Source of the DNA: Bradyrhizobium sp. AZCC 1610
GTDB lineage: Bacteria > Pseudomonadota > Alphaproteobacteria > Rhizobiales > Xanthobacteraceae
Reading direction: 5' to 3'
Assembly: GCF_036924515.1 (NCBI RefSeq)
Contig: NZ_JAZHRR010000001.1
Location: 3,877,001 to 3,941,000 of the forward strand
Length of the DNA stretch: 64,000 nucleotides
Under the pieces are notes generated by a model. The model worked only from the letters and a program-made list of their open reading frames with translations, was not told the DNA's origin and searched no databases. This document shows, piece by piece, positions 18,351-26,931 of this stretch; position 1 is the stretch's first letter; each line of letters opens with the position of its first letter. Made by a program: the position numbers and the translations under genes.

Positions 18351-20609
18351 ATGGCAATCAGATGGTGCCGATCGCGAACATTGTGGACGCTCGCTGCATT
18401 CCTGCTGATGACAACAGTCGTCAGCGCCGAGGGCGAAAAATCAGCCCGTCCATCCGAATTCCTGCTGCTGGCCCAGATCGCGCTGTTGGTAGCGGTCGGA
18501 CGCGGGCTCGGCGAAATCATGCAGCGGATCGGCCAGCCATCCGTGATCGGGGAACTGTTGGCCGGCCTCTTGCTGGGCCCTTCCCTGTTCGGATGGCTCT
18601 GGCCCGCTGCGCATGCCGCGATCTTTCCACCCTCCCCCGAACAAAAAGCGCTGATCGAGGGCATCGCGCAGTTCGGCATCCTGTTGCTGTTGCTGCTGAC
18701 GGGGATGGAAACGGACCTCAAGCTGGTCCGCAAGGTTGGCCGTGCGGCCGCCTCGATATCGATTGCGGGCATCGTGGTCCCATTCATCTGCGGTTTCTCG
18801 CTCGGCCAATTTCTGCCGCAGAGCCTGCTCCCGCATCCCGAAGCCCGCCTCGTGGCTTCGCTGTTTCTCGGCACCGCGCTATCGATCTCGTCGGTAAAAA
18901 TCGTCGCCGTGGTCGTGCGCGAAATGAACTTCATGCGGCGGAATGTCGGCCAGATCATTGTCGCCACAGCCATCATCGACGACACCATCGGCTGGGTCAT
19001 CATTGCGATGATCTTCAGTCTGGCATCGCACGGCACGCTCGATGTTTTTTCCGTCGGTCAGGCCGTGCTTGGCACCCTTCTCTTCCTGGCCATCAGTTTC
19101 ACGGTCGGCCGACGGCTGGTGTTCCGCCTGATCCGCTGGACCAACGATTATCTGGTGAGTTCGGCCGCGGTCATCACCGTCATCCTGCTCCTGATGAGCA
19201 CGATGGCGATGATCACGCACCTGATCGGGGTTCACACCGTGCTCGGCGCGTTCGTCGCCGGCATCCTGGTCGGCGAATCGCCAATACTTACGCGGCAGAT
19301 CGACGAGCGATTGCGCGGCTTGATCACCGGCCTGTTCATGCCGGTGTTTTTTGGCATGGCGGGCCTGAGCACGGACCTGACCGTGCTTTTGGATCCTGAC
19401 CTGCTCCTGCTGACGGTCGCGCTGGTGCTGATCGCCAGCATTGGAAAATTCGGCGGCGCGTTTGCGGGCGGCGCGCTTGGCGGCCTCACGCCAAGGGAAT
19501 CCTACGCGCTGGCAAGCGGAATGAACGCGCGCGGCTCCACCGAAGTCATCATCGCCACCATCGGTCTTTCCATGGGGGTACTCAGCCAAAACCTGTTCTC
19601 GATGATCGTGATGATGGCGATCCTCACCACCATAGCGATGCCGCCGATGCTTCGCGGCGCGCTTTCCCGCCTTCCACTCGGAAATGACGAAAAGATACGC
19701 CTTGAGCGCGAGGAGTTCGAGCAAAACGACTTTGTCGCCAATCTCGAGCGTCTGCTGCTCGCCGTGGATGAAGGCGCGAATGCGAAATTTGCCTCTCGTA
19801 TCGCCGGCCTGCTCGCGGGAGCGCGCGGCCTCCCAGTTACGGTTCTCCATGTAGGTGCCCGTGCCAAACAACAGGAGGGAAAGCGCCAGGATGAAGACAG
19901 CCACGAGGCCATCGTAAGAGAAGCCGCCACGGCGATCGCAAAGGCCGACCGAGAGAGTGTGGGCGATGTCGAGGTAACGACGCGTGCCCCAGCCCAAGGG
20001 GCCGCCGCTGCCGTTGCGGAAGAGGCGCGAAAGGGGTTCGATCTTCTCGTCGTCGGAGTGGAGAATGTCTTGGGCAAAGACGGCTTCGACAAGAAAGTCG
20101 AAGACGTCACATCGGGCTTCAAGGGGCCTGTTGCCCTGGTTGCGGCCAAGGGCGTCCACCTCAAGCAACCCGCGAGCGCGGAGTTCAGGATACTGGTCGC
20201 GGTTTCCGGAAGTGCCTTATCGCGGCGCGGTGCGGAGATCGCGGGTGCGCTGGCGCGCTCGAGCCCTCATCCGCTCAGGGTGGTTTATGTGTCCACGACC
20301 AGGGACAAAGGCGCGCGCCGGCGCAGCGCCAGCATGTCACTCGCCAGCGAGGAAGGTATTTTGAAAGACGCCGTGGCGGCAGCGGCCCGTTATGATGTCG
20401 ACGTCAGAACGACGCTGCGTACGAACGCGGCTCCCGAAGAAGGCATCCTGCAGGAAATCGAGACCAGCGGCGCCGACCTTGTCGTTCTGGGGGTCGACCG
20501 GATCAAGGGGGAGTCGCTGAACTTTGGCGGCGTAGCCACCGCGATCCTCAGCAAATCAAGAGTGTCGGTGTTGCTGATCGCGGACGGCGAAGCCAACCGG
20601 AAGGATTGA
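18351..20609 (+). CDS. CPA2 cation:proton antiporter with C-terminal UspA-like domains
   Basis: 752 residues. A signal-like hydrophobic start (1-26), then about twelve membrane helices to residue 430 with CPA2 hallmarks: QRIGQPSVIGELLAGLLLGPS, a Gly-rich QFGILLLLLLTGMETDL, IIDDTIGWV and FMPVFFGMAGLSTDL. The cytoplasmic C-terminus carries two universal-stress-protein-like segments (about 470-600 and 615-748), each ending in an LVV-G-V or LVVLGVDR strand as in UspA proteins; KefB/C proteins usually carry TrkA-N here instead. Likely monovalent cation/H+ exchange with nucleotide-sensing control. Start supported by GGAG eight bases before ATG. Confidence 0.92.
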   Translation: MAIRWCRSRTLWTLAAFLLMTTVVSAEGEKSARPSEFLLLAQIALLVAVGRGLGEIMQRIGQPSVIGELLAGLLLGPSLFGWLWPAAHAAIFPPSPEQKALIEGIAQFGILLLLLLTGMETDLKLVRKVGRAAASISIAGIVVPFICGFSLGQFLPQSLLPHPEARLVASLFLGTALSISSVKIVAVVVREMNFMRRNVGQIIVATAIIDDTIGWVIIAMIFSLASHGTLDVFSVGQAVLGTLLFLAISFTVGRRLVFRLIRWTNDYLVSSAAVITVILLLMSTMAMITHLIGVHTVLGAFVAGILVGESPILTRQIDERLRGLITGLFMPVFFGMAGLSTDLTVLLDPDLLLLTVALVLIASIGKFGGAFAGGALGGLTPRESYALASGMNARGSTEVIIATIGLSMGVLSQNLFSMIVMMAILTTIAMPPMLRGALSRLPLGNDEKIRLEREEFEQNDFVANLERLLLAVDEGANAKFASRIAGLLAGARGLPVTVLHVGARAKQQEGKRQDEDSHEAIVREAATAIAKADRESVGDVEVTTRAPAQGAAAAVAEEARKGFDLLVVGVENVLGKDGFDKKVEDVTSGFKGPVALVAAKGVHLKQPASAEFRILVAVSGSALSRRGAEIAGALARSSPHPLRVVYVSTTRDKGARRRSASMSLASEEGILKDAVAAAARYDVDVRTTLRTNAAPEEGILQEIETSGADLVVLGVDRIKGESLNFGGVATAILSKSRVSVLLIADGEANRKD

Positions 20610-20634
20610 TCCAGGGCGTAGAACTCGCTGCGCC

Positions 20635-21081
20635 TCACCACTCTTCCGGACAGGGATCGACGATCTTCCAGAGCTCGCCGCCGTTCTTGATCTTCTTCAT
20701 CTCGGTGGTAAGCCCGCCATTGCGGCGGATCCAGTCCTTCACGCTGTCCGGGTAATAGGACATCAGGTCCGACGTCCCTTCCAAACTCGTGACCTTCATG
20801 CCGAAGGTGAAGGCCTTGTCGTAATAGGCCTGATGGAAACCGAGGCTCGCCTTCGGCGTCACGCAGATCTTGTTCATCGGCACGATGCCGAACACCAGCG
20901 TGCAAGCCGAATTGCAGATGCCGTCGATGATCACGCGCTCCCTGCGTTCGCGGATGCGGTTGTACTTGGCCTTGTACTCCTCGACATACCCGCCGTGATC
21001 GCGCTTGATATGCAGGTCGGCGCGTGCCGGCATCGCGACCAGCACCGAGAGGGACAGCAAGGCAAGGGACGTGATGCGCAT
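20635..21081 (-). CDS. secreted ClpP-like fold protein (hypothetical)
   Basis: 148 residues with a signal peptide (1-21, ending PARA). After a VEEYKAKYNRIRERRERVII strand-helix comes GICNSACTLVFG (residues about 54-65), and KASLGFHQAYYD near 78-88. The S-A-C-T turn after a conserved Gly, with His about 25 residues later, matches secreted ClpP/S49-like serine-peptidase relatives in which Ser and His are catalytic. Activity is an inference; a third catalytic residue is not obvious. It may instead be an inactive relative. It converges with the antiporter gene. Confidence 0.7.
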   Translation of the reverse strand: MRITSLALLSLSVLVAMPARADLHIKRDHGGYVEEYKAKYNRIRERRERVIIDGICNSACTLVFGIVPMNKICVTPKASLGFHQAYYDKAFTFGMKVTSLEGTSDLMSYYPDSVKDWIRRNGGLTTEMKKIKNGGELWKIVDPCPEEW

Positions 21082-21417
21082 GGGTTGGTCGGGAACCGGA
21101 TAGCCTTTGTCAGACGCGGGATAAGTCGGCCCGTAGAGTAAGGACCGGACAGCAGAATTTTGGCCGGACTGTGTTGGGAATTCGTTAAGTATCGCTTGAG
21201 GCCAAAAATGGGCGCGTTAGAGTGGTTTTCCGCAGCTTTTCCAGCCGTTTCTCCTAGAATGCGAAATCAGATCGGCCAAGATGTCGGAGGGCTCCGGCTT
21301 CGATCGAATCAGAGATTCCGCGTCTATCTTGTTGTTTCGACGCGTTTTCTTGACATGAAGGGCTACCCGCCCAGCTCGAAATCGCTACTGTTTCAGTGGG
21401 ACTTCCGGAGAATCGAA
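21082..21417. other. intergenic region, 336 bp
   Basis: Divergent gap between the ClpP-like gene and the 85-residue secreted protein gene. The open frame upstream of 21418 continues back to 21160 but has no ribosome binding site at its earlier starts. Nothing else supported. Confidence 0.5.
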
Positions 21418-21675
21418 ATGACCAAAGCGAAGTTTTTCGTTGCCACCGCGCTCCTCGCCACCGCGGTCCTCGTCCCAAGCCCGGCAGACGCCCGCCATAA
21501 TCGGCACCACCTGCACAATTGGGGCCTGCCCTACCCAATCAGCTTCCTCCACAATTACGGGCCCGGCCCGCAGCCCGGCACCTTCGCCTATTACGACGGT
21601 CCCTCCACCGTTCTCTGCCGCCAGGGCGCGGCTGCGTATATCGGCCAGGACCGCCGGCGGCATCCCTGCTACTGA
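21418..21675 (+). CDS. small exported His-rich protein with IGQD-RRH-C ending
   Basis: 85 residues with a signal peptide (1-25, ending PADA), a His-rich segment (RHNRHHLHNW), a Gly/Pro/Tyr middle and a C-terminus with Cys, AAAYIGQDRRRHPCY. The ending matches that of 9729-10094 (Cys, 6-9 residues, [FY]IGQD-x-RRH-x-C). GGAG sits eight bases upstream of ATG. Probably periplasmic; metal binding by the His cluster is possible but unproven. Confidence 0.75.
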   Translation: MTKAKFFVATALLATAVLVPSPADARHNRHHLHNWGLPYPISFLHNYGPGPQPGTFAYYDGPSTVLCRQGAAAYIGQDRRRHPCY

Positions 21676-21725
21676 CATTCCGCTGCTGGCTCTGTTAGGC
21701 CAAGTCTGATAATCGACCGTCGCAC

Positions 21726-21802
21726 GCGCTCGTAGCTCAGCTGGATAGAGCATCGGATTTCGATTCCGAGGGTCGGGAGTTCGAATCTCTCCGAGCGCGC
21801 CA
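21726..21802 (+). tRNA. tRNA-Arg (anticodon TCG)
   Basis: 77 nt with encoded CCA. Acceptor GCGCTCG pairs with CGAGCGC; D-arm contains AGCTCAGCTGGATAGAGC; anticodon stem TCGGA/TCCGA with loop TTTCGAT gives anticodon TCG, reading CGA; the T-arm contains GGTTCGAATC-type bases (GAGTTCGAATCTC). The complete cloverleaf folds by eye. The next gene begins 50 bases downstream on the opposite strand. It marks one end of an accessory stretch; a decayed 3' copy lies at 31041-31089. Confidence 0.96.
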
Positions 21803-21851
21803 TTTCGGTACACGCTATCGGCGCAAAATACCGTCGTTTTCCGATCATCGG

Positions 21852-23984
21852 CTAGGAAGCTCGTTTAGTTACCAGGCGGCCTCTTTGCTCCCGCGGTCCG
21901 GCATTCAGTACTGCGCTCGCTACTTTCCCATTCGAGTCCCTTACGAAGGTAATCCGCGTCTGGTCCCCGTTGTCGACATGAAATTCGCTGCCGGATATTG
22001 CTTTCAAGCGGACAGGTTTGCCCTTCTCGAAATCCAGGATCGGCCAAGGTCCCGTCGCCTCTGCGACCAAATTCCCGGCGTCTATCTTGACCTGTAACTC
22101 GACACCGGGGACGTAGATGGGCGCCCGCGTAACAGCGATCTCGATCGGAGCAACCTGCGCGCGTGAGATTTTCAGCCGGGTCTGCGAATTGACCGGGCCT
22201 CGCAACCTCGCGATGACCTGGCTCAACGTAAGACCCTTGACTGAGCTGCCGTCAATTTCCGTGATGATATCACCCGGTCTCAATCCAGCCTCAGCCGAGG
22301 GCGAATTATCGAGAGGCCGAAGAACTCGCGCGCCGCTGCTTTTCAATTCGATGTCAGCGCCGATCCCGGAAAAGTTGCTAGCAGGACCCATTCTGTCCCG
22401 CGAGCTCGATGACTGTCCGAAATCGTATTTGCCGACGAGTTCATCGAGCGCGACTTGATCGATCGCCGCGGTTGCTGATATCGGCACGTCCCGGTCGGGA
22501 TCCAGGAAGGCGCCGTAGGTCAGGTTGCGAAACGGACGGGTGAAACGGTCGAAGTCGGTCGCAACATGGATGAGTTGCATGGCGATCAGCTGCTCCGCCG
22601 GATCGACCCAGAAATAGGTTCCCCAGACCCCGCTCCAGGTGAAGCTGCCGACCGATCCGGGCACCCAGCTCGAGGCCGCATCGCTGCGGATCCCGAAGCC
22701 GAGCCCGAAGGTCGCGCTGCCCCGCGGCCCCATGTCGCCGCCCGCAAATTGGATGTCGGACGGCAGCGAATTTGTCGTCATCCGGCGGACGGTTGCGGGC
22801 GAAAGGATGCGCGCCCCGTCCAGCTCACCGCCGTTGAGCAGCATCTGGCCGAACCGCAGATAGTCCGCGGCTGTCGACACCAGCCCGCCGCCGCCCGAGA
22901 ACAGCGTGGTCGGCTTGGTGACGTCCCGGTCAGGACGAATCCTTGCGTCAACCGGCGCGTCGACCAGGCGGGCGAGCTTCTCCGGCGGCACTCAGAAACC
23001 GGTGTCGATCATGCCGAGCGGTCTGAACAGGCGGCCGTCGAGAAACTGGTCCAGCGGTCGGCCTGAAGCGACCTCGATGACCCGTCCCAGAACGTCGGCG
23101 CTGTGGCCATATTCCCAGACCTCGCCGGGCTGATGGGCGAGCGGAAGCCGCGCCAGGCGGGACACGAAGTCCTTCAACGTGCCGTCGCGTGCCAAGCCAG
23201 TGTCGTACAGCCCACTCTCACGGTAGAGCTTGTGCACGGCCGTATTGCCGCCTTCGTAGACGAGGCCGGATGTGTGGCGCAGCAGGTCCTCGACGGTCAT
23301 CGGGCGCTTCTGCGGCTCAAGCGTGAGCCTGCTCTGTCCGCTCGCCGGATCGATCGTCTCGACACCGACCATCATATCCTTGAACTCGGGGAGATACCCC
23401 TGGACCGGGGCGGCGAGATCGAGCTTTCCCTCCTCGACCAGGATCATGGCGGCCACGCTGGTAACCGGCTTGGTCATCGAGGCGATCCAGAAGATTGCAT
23501 CGGGCTGCAGCGGGATCGTCTTGGCACTGTCACGAAAGCCGACGGCTTGCAGATAGGCGATCCGACCGTTGCGGGCGATCGCCGCAACGGCGCCTGAGAA
23601 GGCTCCGGCATCGACCTGCGCCCGCTGCTGCGCGGCGATCCGTGCCAGCCGCGACGACGAGAAGCCGAGCGCTTCCGGATCGCTCACCGGCGCGGTGTCG
23701 TATGCGAACGCCCGCCACATGCCTAACACGGCGGCGAGGACGATGAACATCGGGGCAGTTCGTCCCCAAAGTGACTTGGGAATGTTGCGGGAGATGAGAC
23801 TGAGCATGAGGTCTTTCCCTATGTGCAGCCAAAGCGCTGCCTTCGACGATGACGCGTTTTCATGGTCTTCAAAGTTCTGGAGCATTTCCGCACGATGCCG
23901 TGCCAGGAAATCCGGCGCATATAGTCTCAAGAGGAACCCGTACACCGCCAGAGAACGAGACTGGGTCTTCCTGATATGCGCCAT
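21852..23984 (-). pseudogene. beta-lactamase-fold serine hydrolase with PDZ-like domain, broken by in-frame TGA
   Basis: One reading frame of about 710 codons interrupted by a single TGA at 22992-22994. Upstream part: an N-terminal segment (VYGFLLRLYAPDFLARHRAE) and a membrane helix (APMFIVLAAVLGMWRAF), then the hydrolase fold with the catalytic SMTK tetrad (S-x-x-K) and YGHS in the Tyr position, up to MIDTGF. Downstream part resumes in frame with VPPEKLARLVDA, carries the rest of the fold (FSGGGGLVSTAADYLRF), then a PDZ-like module (LKSSGARVLRPLDNSPSAEAGLRPGD) and a C-terminal beta domain. Homologues usually have Trp at the break, so TGG to TGA is likely. It starts 4 bases after the PadR stop codon, indicating an operon. 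Confidence 0.85.
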
Positions 23985-23988
23985 CACG

Positions 23989-24312
23989 TCACGCGGTCCC
24001 CAGCTGGCGGCGCGCGACAACGGCAAGATGCGACAGGCGCTCTGTTTCCGCTCTGAGCGTCGCCAGCCCGAGCGTTGTGAGCTTGTAATAGATTCTGCGC
24101 GGGTCCCGCGTGTTGCCCTTCGTCACGAGACCGGCTTCGATCATTCGGTCCAGCGAGCCGTACAACGTTCCCGGCCCCATTTTGACGGCACTCTGGGAGT
24201 CCGACTTGACCTGTTGCATGATGTCGTAGCCGTGTCGCTCTTGCCCGACGAGGGCCAGTAGAATGTGGAACACGGCCGGCGTCAGCGGCACCTGGGGTCC
24301 GGATTTACTCAT
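23989..24312 (-). CDS. PadR family transcriptional regulator
   Basis: 107 residues. PadR winged helix: TPAVFHILLALVGQERHGYDI, then MGPGTLYGSLDRMIEAGLV, and a DPRRIYYKLTTLG wing. PadR-type proteins usually repress a neighbouring gene and bind an inverted repeat near their own start. The gene is immediately upstream of the hydrolase (4-base gap, stop TGA then ATG), so it is likely co-transcribed with it. A perfect palindrome directly upstream (24324-24342) is the obvious operator candidate. Confidence 0.93.
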   Translation of the reverse strand: MSKSGPQVPLTPAVFHILLALVGQERHGYDIMQQVKSDSQSAVKMGPGTLYGSLDRMIEAGLVTKGNTRDPRRIYYKLTTLGLATLRAETERLSHLAVVARRQLGTA

Positions 24313-24323
24313 ACGAACTTGTA

Positions 24324-24342
24324 TATATCCGCAACGGATATA
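24324..24342. promoter_or_regulatory. perfect palindrome, candidate PadR operator
   Basis: TATATCCG-CAA-CGGATATA: two exact 8-base arms with a 3-base spacer, 11 bases upstream of the PadR start codon. AT-rich arms and position suit an autoregulatory operator overlapping the promoter. Confidence 0.7.
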
Positions 24343-24413
24343 ATCAAGAGCCGATTCGTAGCGAAGGATCGTAGACCGTCGCAGATTTGCGAATAGCAGC
24401 GCGCGCCGCGGCA

Positions 24414-24740
24414 TCATAGCGCGATGGCGAAGCTATAGTGCCCATCTTCATCGACCGTGGCGCGCCACCCTGGTACAGAACCGGGCACGCCAAAATCTGC
24501 CGTTGTTGCGCTTGAAGCGGCGACGAGCGCGCTCAGATGGTCGCGGCGGTAGCCGCTTGCCTCGGTCCACCGCCGACCGGACACTCGGACGACTCCAAGC
24601 GTCGTATCAAATCCTGCTGACACCACGCTGTCAGTAGGACCGGCGTATGCGCAGCCATCGGCATGGAAGACCTCACGGCCGAGGTGGCAACCGAAGTCGA
24701 GCGGGCCGTTGATCTCTGACCTACCCTCAATCCCTGCCAT
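24414..24740 (-). pseudogene. degenerate ORF, possible serine-recombinase C-terminal relic
   Basis: An open minus-strand frame with no good ribosome binding site. Its last 35 residues (RRDHLSALVAASSATTADFG, then VPGSVPGWRA) look to me like the C-terminal end of large serine recombinases common in rhizobial islands, where an RDHL region, a TLVAASSAKTAGFGVP-type block and a W-R motif occur. The sequence upstream shows no recombinase catalytic domain. This is from memory of the family, not an alignment, so it may simply be a hypothetical protein or an untranslated stretch. Confidence 0.35.
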
Positions 24741-24752
24741 AGGAGGAACGGC

Positions 24753-26141
24753 ATACACAATCGCGCATCTCAGGTAGCGCAAGGGCGATCGAACCTGATC
24801 ACGATCGCGCTTGGTCTCGGCACGTTCCTGACGCTGTTCGACGTCACGGCAGTCGTGGTCGCCATGCCCGGCATCGCGAAGGACCTGGGCTTTGCCGTCG
24901 CCGGTGCCGGCTGGGTCATCGACGCGTACAGCCTTGCCTTCACGGGCGCTCTCCTTGCATCAGGCGCGCTTGCAGATCGCTTCGGTCGCCGCCGCGCCAT
25001 GTTGGCCGGCAATGCCGTGTTGCTCATGGCTTCAATAGCCTGTGGCTTGGCGACCAGCGGCCCGCAGCTCCTGACTGCGCGGGTCGTGCAGGGCGTCGGT
25101 GCAGCCTTCATGGTCACGGGTGCACTTGCACTCGTCGCCGGTGCGTTTCCGAACCATGGTCAGCGGGCGCGGGCGTTCGGCATCATAGGCGTGATTTCCG
25201 GCGTTGCCATGGCCTTGGGCCCGACCTTGGGCGGCTTGCTCGCCTCGTGGTTCGGTTGGCGTTGGATCTTTTACGCCAACATCCCGTTTTGCCTGGCGCT
25301 GGCTCTCGCAGTGCCACGGGTCGTTGCCGAGACGAAGGACCCGGCCGGGCGTCCACTCGACCCTCTGGGGGTCGCGCTGCTGACGATATCGCTGGGCTTG
25401 GCAATTGATGCACTCTTGCGCCGCGACGCTTCGTTAGCCGTAAGAGCCGGCTGCCTCGTCGCCAGCGCTGCGGCGGCGCTCGTGTTCGTCTTGCAGCAAT
25501 GGCGCAGCCTGCGTCCGGTGCTTGATCCCCGAGTGTTCGCAACATCGGCGATGGCCGGGGTCGGGGCGTTGTTGACCGCCATCCAGTTTGGTTACTGGGC
25601 CGTACTGGTCTATTTGCCCCTGTTCTTGAGCGCTGGGCTGCTCGTGAGCATCGAAGTGGCCGGGGTAGCGCTGCTGGCGGCGACACTGCCGATGCTGCTG
25701 GTGCCACTGTTAGGCGGCCGCGTTGTTACACGATGGGGATGGCGGCGTTTCTTCATCGCTGCGTTTGGCATCGTCGCCATGGGAGACCTGTTTCTAGTGT
25801 TTGCCGCTCTCTCCGCCAGCCCTGCGATGCGCCTTGCAGCAACGATCGCCGGAATGCTTGCAATTGGCATCGGAGCCGCGCTGGCGAATCCGCAGATGGG
25901 GAACGTCGTTTTGGCGCTCGCACCACCCACGCAGGCCGGTATGGCCTCGGCTGTGACAATGATTGTGCGCCAAGCCGGGTTTGCCATCAGCATTGCGGCG
26001 TTAGGAGCGACGCTAGGGACGACCGATGTGGCAGCGGCGTTTGCGACGCCCTTCACCCTGGCGGCATTCGTCGCGCTGGTCGCGATGGTCGCCGCTCTGG
26101 TTTTGCTTCCGGCAAAGTCATCGCAAAACGCGTCAAATTAG
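24753..26141 (+). CDS. MFS drug/metabolite transporter (DHA2-like) without canonical start codon
   Basis: About 462 codons. The frame contains typical MFS elements: TM1 with FLTLFDVTAVVVAMPGIAKD, motif A (GALADRFGRRRAML), motif C (GVAMALGPTLGGLLASWFGW), and a C-terminal half with GGRVVTRWGWRRF; about 13-14 helices as in DHA2 exporters. AGGAGG (24741-24746) is followed six bases later by ATA at 24753, where an ATG would be expected. The open frame continues upstream only to 24720 with no ATG, GTG or TTG; the first canonical start is GTG 24855, inside TM1. So either ATA initiates weakly or the gene is crippled. Confidence 0.8.
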   Translation: MHNRASQVAQGRSNLITIALGLGTFLTLFDVTAVVVAMPGIAKDLGFAVAGAGWVIDAYSLAFTGALLASGALADRFGRRRAMLAGNAVLLMASIACGLATSGPQLLTARVVQGVGAAFMVTGALALVAGAFPNHGQRARAFGIIGVISGVAMALGPTLGGLLASWFGWRWIFYANIPFCLALALAVPRVVAETKDPAGRPLDPLGVALLTISLGLAIDALLRRDASLAVRAGCLVASAAAALVFVLQQWRSLRPVLDPRVFATSAMAGVGALLTAIQFGYWAVLVYLPLFLSAGLLVSIEVAGVALLAATLPMLLVPLLGGRVVTRWGWRRFFIAAFGIVAMGDLFLVFAALSASPAMRLAATIAGMLAIGIGAALANPQMGNVVLALAPPTQAGMASAVTMIVRQAGFAISIAALGATLGTTDVAAAFATPFTLAAFVALVAMVAALVLLPAKSSQNASN

Positions 26142-26237
26142 GTCCCTCAGGCTCTCTCCGGAGCGCATCACCGGGACACGTCCACGGGGTCTCAGGAAAC
26201 TCTCGACTTGAACCTCGGCTCGGAAATCACTATTAAA

Positions 26238-26256
26238 TTGAATTCAATTCAATTCA
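26238..26256. promoter_or_regulatory. AT-rich palindrome upstream of TetR gene
   Basis: TTGAATTCAA is a perfect 10-base palindrome followed by overlapping AATTCAATTCA repeats, 16 bases before the TetR start codon. A candidate autoregulatory operator; position is the main evidence. Confidence 0.5.
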
Positions 26257-26271
26257 GCGCTTGGATCAAAG

Positions 26272-26892
26272 ATGACCCCACCGATCGCGACGCGAGAAAG
26301 ATTAGTCCGGGCGGCCCAAGAGGAGCTCATCCAGAACCATGGGCATCTGGAAATGCAGGCCGTCGCGAAGCGAGCGCAGGTTTCGGTCGGGCTGGCCTAT
26401 CACCACTTTGGATCGAAGGCAGGCCTGATCGCCGCCGTCGTTGAAGCGTTCTATAGCCGGCTCGATGGCGAGGTTTTCAACGACGCGTGCCGCCCCTCGG
26501 AAAGCTGGGCGAACAGAGAGAGGCGGCGAATAGCCTCCTATATCGCCTTCCACTACGATCACCCCTTCGCTCCCCTTGTCATCGGAGCTTTGAGCCGCGC
26601 GCCCGAGGTCCTGGATGTCGAGAGAGCTTTCACCAACCGACAGCTCGCCGGCGGCGCACGCATGCTCGAGGCGGCGCAGCGTAACGGCTTCGTTTCCGAT
26701 CACATCGATCCACATCTCACCATTGCGCTGATGATCGGCGGAATTCGCCAGGCCCTTATCGGCGTCCTGATGAGCGAACAACGACCCGATCCGGAGAAAC
26801 TCACTGATGAAATTTGGGCCTTCATGGCCGGAGCCCTGCGCCTGACTGCTGGCTCCGGCATCGAAAAAAACGGTCGCGACAAGGTCGCCTGA
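26272..26892 (+). CDS. TetR/AcrR family transcriptional regulator
   Basis: 206 residues. N-terminal HTH: RERLVRAAQEELIQNHGHLEM, AVAKRAQVSVGLAYHHFGSKAGLIAAVV, the usual TetR helix-turn-helix ending in Y-H-H-F-x-S-K. The C-terminal ligand domain is not assignable. It lies between the MFS gene and the FabA gene, all on the plus strand, so it may regulate either one or both; TetR proteins often control adjacent transporters. The start has only a weak purine stretch ahead. Confidence 0.93.
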   Translation: MTPPIATRERLVRAAQEELIQNHGHLEMQAVAKRAQVSVGLAYHHFGSKAGLIAAVVEAFYSRLDGEVFNDACRPSESWANRERRRIASYIAFHYDHPFAPLVIGALSRAPEVLDVERAFTNRQLAGGARMLEAAQRNGFVSDHIDPHLTIALMIGGIRQALIGVLMSEQRPDPEKLTDEIWAFMAGALRLTAGSGIEKNGRDKVA

Positions 26893-26931
26893 CGTTGCGC
26901 AACCGCCAGCCAAACGCCGAAGGATATTGCC

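Noticed and set aside
22992..22994. TGA as selenocysteine codon in the hydrolase
   Set aside because: The family normally has Trp here, not Cys or Sec, and no selenium-linked gene is visible in the window.
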